A stretch of 64,000 nt of DNA. Source: Zoroaster sp. YZ-2022. Its lineage: Eukaryota; Echinodermata; Asteroidea; Forcipulatida; Zoroasteridae. Made by a program: the position numbers and the translations under genes. The notes below the pieces were generated by a model. It saw only the letters and a program-made list of their open reading frames with translations. It had not been told where the DNA came from and did not search any database. Each line of letters opens with the position of its first letter. Position 1 is the stretch's first letter. The stretch covers positions 7,440,047-7,504,046 of the forward strand of contig CM055816.1 of NCBI GenBank assembly GCA_029582265.1, given 5' to 3'. Below, one piece after another: positions 1-11,324 of this stretch.

Positions 1-32
1 GAATATACCCTTTGACCTTTGACCCATTACAG

Positions 33-213
33 GTGGTACTTACAATGACCTGACAAATCAGACGTCGGAAGCCCTTGCGTGTAAGCAATGCCTGGCCGGC
101 TACTACTGTCCACAGGGGAGTTCTAACTACGATGAGTTATGTCCTCGTGGATTCTATTGTTTGGAAGGACAAGCCTCTGGATTTGACAATGCCTGTCCGC
201 TTGGATATTATGG
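33..213 (+). CDS. Exon of cysteine-rich GCC2/GCC3 (ephrin-receptor-like) repeat protein, copy A
   Basis: The exon runs from an acceptor (ccattacag) to a donor (gtaagt). The frame has no stop over 59 codons and reads GTYNDLTNQTSEALACKQC, then AGYYCPQGSSNYDELCPRG, then FYCLEGQASGFDNACPLG. The repeated C-x2-C and G-Y-Y-C-P pattern is typical of GCC2/GCC3 or ephrin-receptor-like modules, which are disulphide-rich and extracellular. The exon starts with two bases of a split codon and ends with two bases of another, so it needs a partner exon on each side. The upstream partner is off the window; no downstream exon of matching phase was found before 5377. A near-identical exon lies at 26930-27110. 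The family call is by pattern; the full protein and its function cannot be named from these pieces. Confidence 0.72.
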
Positions 214-255
214 GTAAGTACAATGAGCTTTTTTCTATGTAATAGGCCGTGTCCG

Positions 256-1121
256 AATTTGGCTATGGCTATTGGCTGCAGTGGCAATGCTGATGTATAG
301 GAAGAAACAGTGATATCTTCTCATAGCCACAGCCGTAGCATATTTGGCTGTGGCTATTGGCTGCGGCTATTGGCTGCAGTGGAAGAAACAGTGATCTAGT
401 CATAGTCGTAGCCGTTGCATTTTTGGCTACAGCTACGGCTATTGGCTGCAGCGGCAATGGTGAAATATAGAAAGAAACAGTGATATCTAGCCACAGCCGT
501 AGCATATTTGGCTACAGCTATGGCTATTGGCTGCAGTGGCAATGCTGATGTATAGGAAAAAACAGTGATATCTAGTCATAGCTGTAGCCGTAGCATATTT
601 GGCTACGGCTGTGGCTATTGGCTGCAGTGGCAATACTGATGCAAAGGAAGAAACAGTGATATCTAGTCATAGCTGTAGCCGTAGCATATTTGGCTACGGC
701 TGTGGCTATTGGCTGCAGTGGAAATGCTGATGTATAGGAAGAAACAGTGATATCTAGTCATAGCTGTAGCCGTAGCATATTTGGCTATGGCTGTGGCTAT
801 TGGCTGCAGTGGCAATGCTGATGTATAGGAAGAAACAGTGATATCTAGTCATAGCTGTAGCCGTAGCATATTTGGCTACGGCTGTGGCTATTGGCTGCAG
901 TGGCAATGCTGATGTATAGGAAGAAACAGTGATATCTAGTCATAGCTGTAGCCGTAGCATATTTGGCTATGGCTGTGGCTATTGGCTGCAGTGGCAATGC
1001 TGATGTATATGAAGAAACAGTGATATCTAGTCATAGCTGTAGCCATAGCATATTTGGCTATGGCTATGGCTATGGCTATTGGCTGCAGTGGCAATGCTGA
1101 TGTATAGTAAGAAACAGTGAC
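256..1121. repeat. Minisatellite, about 91-bp unit, roughly 10 copies
   Basis: The word ttggctgcagtgg recurs roughly every 91 bp across the block, each time followed by a gatgtataggaagaaacag-like stretch. Each unit contains an internal inverted repeat (tagctgtagccgtagc against ggctacggctgtggcta), so single strands could form a hairpin. The first units are shorter and more diverged. The array sits in the intron directly after the cysteine-rich exon. A shorter array of about 6 units occupies the same place in the second copy of the block (27150-27658). Confidence 0.85.
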
Positions 1122-1129
1122 TTAGCCAT

Positions 1130-1467
1130 TAAGCTTGGGCGATAACTCGATTACAATATTGAGAACCTTTTTAAGTTATTGAGATATCGGAAAATAAAGT
1201 CACAAATTCCATGGAAACAAAATTTGAACAGTCTTTTCAGCTTTTGGAAGTGAAAAACAAAACGAACTACTTCAGAATTAGTACATACACACTACGCAAA
1301 TGAATTTTGGATTTATTGTGACGCTTATAGAGGGGTACATACCTGTGGTTATCGGCTCTAAAACAATCATGCATTAATGAAAAAATAATCGCGATACTAT
1401 CAAAAATCACAATATATGTTTGCTGAGATATCGTGGATGAAAAAAAAATCGATATCGCCCAAGCTTA
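1130..1467. mobile_element. hAT-like MITE with 15-bp perfect TIRs and 8-bp TSD
   Basis: The ends are taagcttgggcgata and its exact reverse complement tatcgcccaagctta. The 8-bp direct repeat ttagccat flanks the element at 1122-1129 and 1468-1475. TIRs with an 8-bp target duplication fit hAT-type non-autonomous elements. There is no coding capacity in its 338 bp. The same insertion, with the same TSD, is in the duplicated block at 27667-27994, so it predates that duplication. Confidence 0.85.
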
Positions 1468-1475
1468 TTAGCCAT

Positions 1476-2004
1476 AGCCGGATACAGCCTTAGCCTTTGA
1501 TCACACTATGGCCATCTTTGTCCGATTACCTGTATACTCTATGCAGATTAGTGTCAAATCTCATTACATAATTAGGGACCAGACTATTTTCCCTTCCAGC
1601 CTAGGTTTGGTAACGTGGACTTGTATTGAAGACAAACAAGATGACTACGCCGTGATAAGGTCTATAGGACATATTCTTGGTGTCTAAATTTAAGATCTAA
1701 ATTTGTTCAGATTCCATAGGAAAATAAAAAACATGCTGATTTTCGCTTGCCACATGTTTTATCATGTGAGTTTAAAAGCAAATGTACATCTCAGAGGTAA
1801 AGTTTTGTCTTGAGATCCACCGTATGTCTGTGTGATGAATGGGGGTGATTATTGTGTAATTTTTTGAGTTTCTTGTAAATTATCAATCTTCATAACGTTT
1901 AACATCTTGTGAAAGTTAAAAACAGGGTTGTGATTTTTCTGGATTTGTTTGGATTTTCAGGTTTTTACAAATCACAATGTTGTGACCATCCGGATTTTAA
2001 AGAT
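1476..2004. other. Intronic sequence, no gene seen
   Basis: AT-rich sequence present again at about 28003-28550 with small differences. I see no exon with splice sites and no RNA gene in it. Confidence 0.6.
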
Positions 2005-2008
2005 TTAA

Positions 2009-2251
2009 CCAGATCACGTCGGAGGCCGTGTATACACGCAATTTTTTTTTGCACCGCAGATCGGAGAGCATCTAAACACGCCATAGGAAATTCCGGAATA
2101 TTTGTATGCATGCTCGATTGAGCCCAGCGTGTCTGATGACATGCTCTGAAGACGTGGCCACGCACTGTGGAAGCTTCCATTAATGTGTGTGTGGGAAAAA
2201 GAAACCCGCACAGGGGCCCAGAAAAACTTTTTTATTCCCGACGCGAACTGG
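2009..2251. mobile_element. TTAA-target MITE (short derivative of the element at 21643-23570)
   Basis: The filled site reads gatTTAA-ccagatcacg...gcgaactgg-TTAAgc; the paralogous sequence near 28545 reads gatttaagc without the insert. The inverted ends are ccagatcacg and ccagttcgcg. About 180 bp of the left side and about 75 bp of the right side match the two ends of the 1.9-kb element at 21643-23570, so this is an internal-deletion derivative. A TTAA target is characteristic of piggyBac-type elements, but the transposase family is not shown. Confidence 0.8.
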
Positions 2252-2629
2252 TTAAGCAATATAGGAAAGCAAAGCAAACGTTCAAAACGAGAGATTTCGG
2301 CCCAGCGCTGTTCACAACAGCAGCCCCAATACCCCTAGCTAAATTGACGTGGATTTTTCAAAACTGCCCAATCACACCCCTGATAAAAGCATGTTTTTTT
2401 TAGATGTAGTAAGTCATGTCAATAACCAACTTAGTTGTGATATCTTGCCTATAATGTGTCTGATTCCGGTGTAACACATTACATATGACCTATCTGCTTT
2501 ATACACATTGTACATGTATTTATCTAGCACGGAAAATGAATTAAGGCTCCAAGTTTGCATTATTTCGCAGGGCGAATATATGGTCTGAATACATACATGT
2601 ACAAATGGACATGTTTCAGTGAATTTAAT

Positions 2630-3129
2630 NNNNNNNNNNNNNNNNNNNNNNNNNNNNNNNNNNNNNNNNNNNNNNNNNNNNNNNNNNNNNNNNNNNNNNN
2701 NNNNNNNNNNNNNNNNNNNNNNNNNNNNNNNNNNNNNNNNNNNNNNNNNNNNNNNNNNNNNNNNNNNNNNNNNNNNNNNNNNNNNNNNNNNNNNNNNNNN
2801 NNNNNNNNNNNNNNNNNNNNNNNNNNNNNNNNNNNNNNNNNNNNNNNNNNNNNNNNNNNNNNNNNNNNNNNNNNNNNNNNNNNNNNNNNNNNNNNNNNNN
2901 NNNNNNNNNNNNNNNNNNNNNNNNNNNNNNNNNNNNNNNNNNNNNNNNNNNNNNNNNNNNNNNNNNNNNNNNNNNNNNNNNNNNNNNNNNNNNNNNNNNN
3001 NNNNNNNNNNNNNNNNNNNNNNNNNNNNNNNNNNNNNNNNNNNNNNNNNNNNNNNNNNNNNNNNNNNNNNNNNNNNNNNNNNNNNNNNNNNNNNNNNNNN
3101 NNNNNNNNNNNNNNNNNNNNNNNNNNNNN
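2630..3129. other. Assembly gap (500 N)
   Basis: Exactly 500 N, a conventional placeholder for a gap of unknown size. It truncates the TRIM copy T1. Apparent reading frames through it are meaningless. Confidence 1.
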
Positions 3130-3379
3130 AAGTGAAATCTGGTTTTGAGTCCCTGAATGCCAGTCGATGGAATAAGAGTCTCCTGGACGACAAACAGGAC
3201 AAGGAATCGTTGAGTCGTCTGCAGTTTCTGTCCCAGTATTTATCTAAACAGATCTCACAGAAACTATGAGAACAATCCAGTATTTTGGGTTGCTTGTATC
3301 GGTCCTGGCATATGCCACACTCGAGATGATACTGGCTTATCTTCTGCAAGGCTCCTAAGTCTCCAGTACTGGTAGCCAT
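3130..3379 (-). pseudogene. T1: 5' fragment of TRIM-NHL gene, RING frameshifted, cut by gap
   Basis: The start ATG is at 3379, in the context aaaATGG. The first 50 or so residues (MATSTGDLGALQKISQYH, then CGIC and a DCSHSFCEICL block) match copies T2 and T6 closely, giving the first six RING zinc ligands. Compared with T2 the sequence then loses two bases (gttgagtcgtc against gttggagtgcgtc) and a further base near 3180, so the second half of the RING, including the final C-P-V-C pair, is out of frame. The sequence enters the 500-N gap at 3130. Nothing matching the rest of a TRIM exon appears beyond the gap, where the sequence belongs to the duplicated intron block. It is probably a non-functional partial copy, or a gene disrupted by assembly. 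Confidence 0.75.
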
Positions 3380-3666
3380 TTTATTCTGTTTAGAAATGAA
3401 TGAGAATTCAAAAAGACTGGGTTAATGGTCACTGATGATGAAGTCATTTATGATCAATGGTTTACCTTAAACTTAGTTGAATCACAAAATAATACACAAG
3501 GGACAAGTTTTACCAATTTTGTTTTGTCAATAAAAATAAATTGACTACAGTAGGATCAAAACATCGCTTTCCAGGATAACCATATTGACACTCAACAGTG
3601 AACTTAAATGTGTGTATGTATAGAGCAATAGATAATTGGCATAAGTGGACCGCCCACCAACATAGG

Positions 3667-3738
3667 GGCTGGTTAGCTCAGTTGGTAGAGCGCTCGTACG
3701 GTAATCGAGAGGTCGCGGGTTCGAGTCCGGGATCAGCC
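3667..3738 (+). tRNA. tRNA-like sequence (tRNA pseudogene or SINE head)
   Basis: The 72 nt fold as a cloverleaf with a 7-bp acceptor stem (ggctggt/atcagcc), a good D arm (box A tagctcagttggtagagc) and a T loop ttcgagt (box B). The anticodon would be GGT (Thr), but position 33 is C instead of T, the base of the anticodon stem has a T-T mismatch, and the T stem has two mismatches. A functional tRNA is therefore doubtful. Truncated relatives of the same block lie near 6948, 44400, 44738 and 58708, which suggests a dispersed tRNA-related repeat. Confidence 0.4.
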
Positions 3739-3761
3739 AATTTTTCTTTGCTCGCGAACCG

Positions 3762-3856
3762 TTTATATATATATATATATTTATATATATTTATATATAT
3801 ATATTTATTTATATATATATATATATATACATATATACGTATATGTATATATATAA
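3762..3856. repeat. AT-rich (ta)n microsatellite
   Basis: A run of ta dinucleotides interrupted by tt, cg and ca steps, directly after the tRNA-like sequence. A longer degraded equivalent follows the related block at about 44456-44560. Confidence 0.85.
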
Positions 3857-4394
3857 ATTAATTAAATCTGGAGGGTGGCTTTAGCTTTCGATCCAATCCG
3901 GACCTTCATCAGAGGCTTTGACAAAGTACAAACATAAAAAACACATCGATATAAACACATCACAAAAAGTAAGTTCGCCCCTAAATAACTCCTCATAATT
4001 TCTAAAGTAACAATTTCTTACAGATTACAACTAGCATAGAATATACCTATGGTTATCAAGGAAATGTTGTGTGAAGATTGGAGGCATCCATGACTTTATG
4101 GTTGACTGAGCACAAATTGAAGACAAAATCACCCAAAGTCAAAGTTCACATGCAGGCCTGGAATTTCACGGCGGCCACGACGGCCATTGCCGTCGTTGCC
4201 CTTTTAGTGGCCGTGATGCCCCTTGCAAATGAACCAATATTTTTCTATTTCAAACTTGTGAAGCTATCAGGTGCTGGAATATATTGTTTAAGTTTTTTGT
4301 TACTTATTTTATAGTATTTTTTATTTTTTTTCCTTCCAAACGGAATAGTGTTACTTTCAAATGAGAATTCAAAATGTTATTAAAGAAAGTTATA

Positions 4395-5185
4395 TAATGC
4401 AAAATAGTAGTTATTGGCCTTACATTTCCAACCTAGCAGGTTCTTTCTCAAAGGCAAAATGGACGATATTCAAACATGAACAAATACATAAACACAAGAG
4501 TAAATAGAGAATTAGCTGATTGCAAACTGTTTACCAACCTAAAGGACCTGTAGTATAAATGCAAAATAGTAGTTATTGGCCTTGCATTTCTAACCTAGCA
4601 GGTTTGTTCTCGAATGCAAAACGGAACAGAATATAGACAACATGTTAATACATAAGCCCATGAGTAGGCAGAAATTAGTCAGGTACATGTTGTCTGTGTT
4701 TTGTCCCATTTGAGAAAGAACCTGCTAGGTTGGAAACGTAAGGCCAATAACTACTATTTTGCATTTATACTACAGGTCCTTTAGGTTGGTAAGCAGTTTG
4801 CAACAGCTAATTCTCTATTTACTCTTATGTTTATGTATTTGTTCATGTTTGTAAATCGTCCATTTTGCCTTTGAGAAAGAACCTGCTAGGTTGGAAACGT
4901 AAGGCCAATAACTACTATTTTGCATTTATACTACAGGTCCTTTAGGTTAGTAAGCAGTTTGCAACAGTTAATTCTCTATTTACTCTTATGTTTATGTATT
5001 TGTTCATGTTTGTAAATAGTCCATTTTGCCTTTGAGAAAGAACCTGCTAGGTTGGAAACGTAAGGCCAATAACTACTATTTTGCATTTATACTACAGGTC
5101 CTTTAGGTTGGTAAGCAGTTTGCAACAGCTAATTCTCTATTTACTCAAATGTTCATGTTTGTATATTGTCCATTTTGCCTTTGAC
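4395..5185. repeat. 161-bp tandem repeat with an inverted left arm
   Basis: The word gagaaagaacctgctaggtt begins at 4712, 4873 and 5034, an exact 161-bp period, giving about three direct units to 5185. From 4395 to about 4680 the same unit appears in the opposite orientation (aacctagcaggttctttctc; aatgcaaaatagtagttattgg), nearly two copies. The whole is a large imperfect palindrome of tandem units. It is non-coding. Diverged relatives (acaggttactgtagt, cagtttgaaacagc) occur near 10480-10600 and 32660-32800. Confidence 0.85.
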
Positions 5186-5376
5186 TAAGTCTCTATTTAA
5201 AAAAGTTACATACTACAAATATATGTCATTGTACAATTCTAGTTTTGTATCTTCTTCCATTGTAATGTTGATATTAATTTAATTTAATTTGATATTTGTT
5301 GACAAGCTTGTATTTTATTGTTCAAATTGTCTGTTGAAATAGACAATTTATCGTTTTACATTTTATTATCTGGCAG

Positions 5377-5514
5377 GATACTACTGTCCGAATGGAACCA
5401 TTACCAACGACCAATTCCCATGTCCCCCTGGGACATTTAACGGGTCAACCTCACTCACATAATCTGAGGAATGCTCACCGTGTCCAGCGGCAAGGTACTG
5501 CAGTTGGTCTACAG
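5377..5514 (+). pseudogene. Cysteine-rich GCC2/GCC3 exon B with in-frame stop
   Basis: The exon is bounded by ctggcag and gtaagg, 138 nt, phase 1 at both ends. The frame reads YYCPNGTITNDQFPCPPGTF, NGSTSLT, a stop, then SEECSPCPAARYCSWST. The cysteine spacing on both sides of the stop (TAA at 5460-5462) follows the same module, so the frame is right and the stop is a single nonsense change or sequence error in an otherwise preserved exon. Its phase does not match the end of exon A, so an exon is missing between them, or this exon belongs to a decayed copy. Confidence 0.65.
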
Positions 5515-8500
5515 GTAAGGAAAACAAACAGACAGACAGACAATCAGACGGACGGAAGGATTGACGGATTAAAGGCCGGTTTATACTTCATTGCGAATGC
5601 CAAAATGAAGCGATTTTTCTGTGACGTTGACAATGAAGTTGCGCTATTTTACCATGTTGATGTCATGAAACTTGCTTCCCTTTCACATCCGTGTGAATTA
5701 TGAACAGGCCTTTCCAGATAGACAGACAGAGAGAGAGATGCATAGCTGCCAACTATTACGAAAAAATAGTAATTATTACGAATTAATGAAAAAAATACGA
5801 AAATACGAATTTACTCTTGAAAGTTACGATTTTCAAATTTTCTGCCCCAAACTTTGCTTTGACAACCAAATTCACGGAATTCGGATTCAGATCAATTCTT
5901 TTTTCTCATGTACTTACGTTGATTTCATTGCAAACAAAACCGAAACACCTAAAATCGGTTAGTAGTATCGATGTTATTGCAGGGCACCAGCCAGTTCGTA
6001 GATTACATGTGTGAAAATGACTTAGAACCAGCGTGTTTGTCGTACAATCGCTTTTCGGTTAGTGTAGTATCGATATTATTCAAATGAAAAGTATACCATT
6101 GGTAAACTATCATTCTGCTGTGGATCACATCATGTGAATAAAGATCTATAAAACTACTATCAGCTCATATTATTGTTTCTAGTTATTTATAACTAGTACA
6201 CCTTTAATCTAAATGCAATTCACCAAGTGTAATTATGCATAACCTTTATATATATAGTTTTTATGTACACACATGCCTGTAAATGGCACATTATGTGAGT
6301 GGACTAAAAGTTTAACAGTAAATTCATTTCCTAAAAACTCTTAAGTTGTCAAGTAGAAAATAGCAAAATTGATTACAAAAAAATTGATCGGCAAACACAA
6401 ACTGTATTTATTCTTACATACAGTTATTATAAAAATTCTGACTTCAGTTATTGGGGAATAATATTTGACTATTCTTTAAAATGATATCACCTTAGACAGA
6501 AAGATTTCAAAGGATGTTTGATAACATCATCAACTGTAAATACCAACTTCATATCAAGTAATCTTTTAGATATAAATTTCTGTAATTTTCAAAACTATAG
6601 ATTTAAATCCCTTGATCCTAATTCCAATTACTCAGTTCACTTTTATTCAATGGTATAATAAATAAATAGACATAATATAGACAAGAAAATTGTGTATATG
6701 TTAAGGGACATGCGAACCGTTTATAATATTTCAGGTCAGTTTCTCCATATAAAGCTACTTTGTGTACAACCACATAAAAGGCTTGTGTCCCGTTAATTGT
6801 GTGATCCCCACTACTGCAGTTTACCCAGGTTGTTTGCATCTGACCGGGGCTTGATCCCTGGCTACTCGGCAGATATGGTTTGGCCTCTGACCTGGCCCCC
6901 ATAGAGCAATAGATAATTGGCATAAGTGGACCGCCCACCAACATAGGGGCTGGTTAGCTCAGTTGGTAGAGCAAGTTGGTAGAACAAGTTAAATGTAGAT
7001 TTATAGTTTGTTCAAATCATATAATTCAGAAAATGCCATCCAATTGTCCAAACAAGATAGCCTACAGTATGTACATATTGTACATACATATATGTATATG
7101 TAGTACACTGCTCAAAGTTTGAGAATGTTTGTCCAAAGTATTCAGTTATAAATGTTGTCTGGTGGTTTATAAACACTTACCATACAAGATGCAGTAGACT
7201 TCTCAGAAAATTAAGAAAAGTTAAGACAGAATAAAGCTGAATTAAAGTTGGCTAAATCTTCAACCCATCAATAGTGGTACAGGGCGTTGGCTCAAATGGT
7301 GAAAAAGTGATGCAAACAGTTTCCTTGTGTAAGCTTTTACATCATGTGATATGGAGAGTTCATTGGTATCCAGTACACTAGGTAGAACATACATGACCAA
7401 ATCAGTAACCAGGAACAACTGTACATAGTTACGACATGCAGTTGTCGTTACCATTCAAAATCTAAAAGGATTGTACAGAAATACACCAATGCAGAGTTGA
7501 CACACTTCATGAACCAGAAAATATATGCACAATTTTCAATGGTTAATCCTTGTTCAAGTTAAGGCCAGGCTGAATAGTTTTGAAAATACATGTACACTAA
7601 AGCTACTGTGTTGCATGTACACATCATATTTTAATGTGTATTATTTGAGAAAGAAAATGTATATAATTTTGTTCTGTTGTCAAATTGTATTCAAGCTAGT
7701 GTTTTTATTCTAAATGTTCCAGTGCAATCTTGTTTTTTATTTCTTTTGCTTGTGCAGTTCATGTTGATTTCTGTATGCCTTCTCTTACTCTTTTTCAGAG
7801 TACCATCTTGAAGAGTGTCTTATTTTTATCATGTTTTATTCTAGTCTTCCAATCCATTTCGTGCCCTTGTCTGAATTTGTCCGAATTTGTTTGTTTTCAC
7901 GTATAAACATTTATTGATTTTTATCTGGTTTGTAATTTTTTTAATGCTATTTCTATTGTCTTTATCCAATCTTTTTATTCAAGGACCTCATTGGGAATAA
8001 TCCTGTATAGATTTATGGGTTTATATTCTGGTTTATCAACCACTTTTGTTTTCTGTCTTGACATTTTGTTTCTATTGATTGTGCTGTACTTTATTGTGAT
8101 GTTGAATGAGCAAATAAACCAAACCAAGCCCAAATCATTTCCTTATATAAAGTAGCTAACAAGAGGAAATGGTAATCTACATGTACAATTGTACATGTGT
8201 TGCACAGAATCACTCACAAAGAAATAAGCTACCATCAGGATATTCAAACTTACACTGTAAATACTTGTCACATTGTACGATGTGGCTGATGTCAAAGTAC
8301 AGATCACATGGTTGATGTCAACTACACTATCATCTTGTTAATAAGTACATTACTGGTTAGGATTAAATATTTCTTTAAAATGACATTTTAAGTCTTTGCT
8401 GCTGACAGGAAATTTGATTTTGTTTTGATGACTTTGGTCAACAACACTTATCTCTTTTGTTTGCCATAGTTCAGTTGATTGAACTGTAGATATTTATATC

Positions 8501-8685
8501 ATCTGTATGGTCTCAAAATCAAAATATATTCATTGATGAATAATAGGGTCATGAAATTAATCAATTTAGTCATGTTACTCCAGGAAAGTTCTTAGAATGA
8601 TGATCTCTCTGGAGAGGTCTATGTTAACCATGGCAGACTGAGTTATTATTCAAAGTTTTAGACACATGTTGGTCTCTATGTAAGT
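5515..8685. other. Non-coding stretch, paralogous to 57560-58750 and 45680-46800
   Basis: AT-rich sequence without a supportable exon. Around 6900-6972 it repeats the block found at 3620-3690, including the start of the tRNA-like sequence, truncated and followed by a short duplication (agttggtagaacaagtt). The remainder recurs in the units at 45.7-46.8 kb and 55.3-58.7 kb, showing it travels with the TRIM duplications. Open frames here are short and of random composition. Confidence 0.6.
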
Positions 8686-8686
8686 A

Positions 8687-8830
8687 AAGACTGTTTGTGG
8701 TGACACCATGTGAAATTCTCTATTGAGTAGCAATTAGATATGAAAAGAGCTGGAGGTTACAACTCAACGTTTCGATCAGTGTGCTCTGATCGTCCTCATG
8801 ATGCTCTGATCATCCTTAGTCATAAAAAGA
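8687..8830. mobile_element. MITE-family copy carrying the tgcggtgacaccatg motif
   Basis: It contains the shared words tggtgacaccatgtgaaattc, caacgtttcgatcagtgtgc and tctgatcatcctta. Relatives are at 25671-25795, 30001-30065, 47005-47135 and 56158-56300. The start word is also the terminal part of the long-TIR element in the T2 intron (15244-15618) and of the palindrome at 24989-25098, so all belong to one repeat group. Exact ends of this copy are not resolved. Confidence 0.55.
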
Positions 8831-9006
8831 CATGGAATGAATGATTACATTACATAAAAGTCAAGTCTCATCAGATCTGCTTACAATTAATAAACTGAAT
8901 ATTCAAGGTTACCTACTCATGAATAATATGAACTTTGACATTTGTCTGCGCTATGAAAGCTGCATAATTAAGTAGTTAAATAAATAGTGTTCTAATGCAT
9001 GGATTG

Positions 9007-9123
9007 CAGCGGCGTAGCCACGGGGGGGCCTCATAGTGCCCCAAAAAACAGAAAAGATAAAGAAAAGGGAAAAAACCCATACCCCTGGGCCCCCCCACTG
9101 AAAAAGTCCTGGCTACGCTGCTG
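9007..9123. mobile_element. hAT-like MITE, 8-bp TSD atggattg
   Basis: The ends are cagcggcgtagccacg and the near-inverse ctggctacgctgctg. The 8-bp repeat atggattg flanks it at 8999-9006 and 9124-9131. The paralogous sites near 30241 and 56451 lack the insert. A degraded copy is still present at the same place near 47297-47395. It shares ends and interior with the longer element at 12278-12494. Confidence 0.85.
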
Positions 9124-9131
9124 ATGGATTG

Positions 9132-11316
9132 GATTGGATATAATTTATTTATTCATGTATCAGACACATAGCCATGATGTGATGAGGGAAGGGGGGTTTA
9201 ATCATTCATTCATATGAAAACACACACACATAATTGTGTGTATATTATTAGCCAAGGATCTCCTATTTTTGAACTTGATGAAGTGAGGAAGGTGAAATAC
9301 ATTTTTTATAGACAAAAACCATTATAGCTTTGTGTGTAATGAAGTCTAGCCAGTTTATGTTCAGTTTTCATATGAATGCCTGGATACCAACTACTGACTA
9401 GTCTAGCCACGGACTCTCTGGTCTGTCTTAAAGACAATGTGTATAGTTGATTGATCGGATGTTAAGGTGAATTTATTATTTTAATATTTCAGTAATTATT
9501 TTAGTCATTCAACATATTGTTTCATGACAATATTTTGAGGATTACCTGCAAGTAAAGTCAGGAAACTGTTTACCAAACATACGGCTTCAAAATGGAAACA
9601 AAAATGATGGTACACAGAATATGACGTAAATTTATTATTTTTTATTATTGGTCAGAGCCAGTCCTTTTTACCTTACCTGAACAGATTATTTAATATTCTA
9701 TCCATGAATAATAAAGTTTACAATCCTGTCAGAGCATTCTTATAAGATTCAAATAAGAGTGATATACATGTAGGTTTCCTATACATGTAGGTTCCCTGAA
9801 GGTTTCCTGTTGGTTTCCTTTAGAATTCTGTACGACTTGTTGCATGCAACTATCAGATATCAAATGAGAATGATAAAAAACGACAAACAACTAGGAAAAA
9901 GATTACATTACATGTATTTCAGCTTGAAAGATCAAATTAAACATTTAATTGAAATTTCAATTCTAGGTTTTGTATAATGCTTATTCATATAAGGCTGATC
10001 TAATACTAACAATATACAGTGTACCAACAGGTGGGCATTGTGCACTAGTAAATGTCTTTGGACATTATGTAACATATATGCAAATGAGGCTAGCTAGCAG
10101 CACTGCGTATGTACGTAAATGCATCTAACAAGTGTTTGACAAACACAGAATATTAATTGTAATTGAGGTGAAATATGAATATTCATAAATGTAATGTATT
10201 ATTAATTACACTAAGATCCATTGACTCATACATATTCATCAGTCCTTGAATGGACTCAGTCTCTTTAGTCACAGTTTGAAATTATGAATTTGTGGTCATC
10301 TCGCCGTTTGACAGACTGACTTGGACTAAAAAGGAATAATTTACACAATTATTCATCAGTTTAAACAAGAATAACAAATTATTTTACTATGAGCATAATA
10401 TAATACAAAGCAATTGAAATTTGAGTAATATTTATACAATTTTGCATGAGCAAAGTCAAGATACAACAATGGTAGTTACAGGTCAGAAGTTAATGACCCT
10501 AGCAGGGTGGTTCTTAAAGGTCACTAACAACCATTATTAGTTGATACTACAGGTTACTGTAGTCGGTGAACAGTTTGAAACAGCAATTCTTTTATTTATT
10601 ACAAAATTTGGGAAAGTAAAGGGAAAAATATATCATTGGTAAACTACCATTCTGCTGTGTCTTACTTCATGTCAATGTAGATATACATTAACTTTCGATC
10701 GGAACAGTTAACCGGTTTACTGACCAATCTGCACTAACCATTTAGAAATTTACTAACTGGCTATAAACCAAAACCAATATGTAAAAATAAACAATTTTGG
10801 AAGAATTTCCCACACATTTTGTTGTACTAGACATTACTTTTTGCCGCATTGGTTATTAAACTGCCTTTAGCTCTAAGCTGAAGAAAGCTTAAACAATGAC
10901 AGTTTGACTTTTCATTTGTTTTATTTTTGATATTTCAAAAAAGCAAAAAGAACTAAAAAAAAAAACCTGAAAAGTATTTTTTTTAAGTACATTTTAATGT
11001 TAACAAGAAAATACTGTCAAACCTTTCAATCGGTGAACACAACGTTCATTGTAATGTAAAATACAGCAAAATACAGACATGTATAATTGGGGAATAACGT
11101 TTGACATTTCTTTGAAAGGATATCACCTCAGACAGAAATATTTCAAGGTATGTTTGATACCATCATTAACTTTACACCAAGTAAGTTTTATGTAACTCTG
11201 TGAACATTTATGTTTATTGAGAATGACAAAGGTATACACTGCATTTAGCTGAAGAAAAAAAACCCTGTTTATTTAAAGTATACATACATGTATTATTCAT
11301 TAAAAGTGTAACATGT
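9132..11316. other. Non-coding stretch shared by all TRIM units
   Basis: No exon or RNA gene seen. It is closely paralogous to 30240-33500 and in part to 39580-41030, 47400-49330 and 56455-56700, so it is the 3' flanking part of the duplicated TRIM unit (the genes are on the minus strand). Confidence 0.6.
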
Positions 11317-11324
11317 AGACCTAT

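Noticed and set aside
256..1121. CRISPR-like array
   Set aside because: Units are contiguous 91-bp repeats without unique spacers, in an intron of a eukaryotic gene.
2414..3379. Long open frames running through the N gaps (also 2555-3269, 59008-59727)
   Set aside because: Most of each frame is N; only the TRIM 5' fragment at 3130-3379 is real sequence.
3667..3738. Functional tRNA-Thr(GGT) gene
   Set aside because: Position 33 is C, the anticodon stem base is mismatched and the T stem has two mismatches; kept only as tRNA-like.
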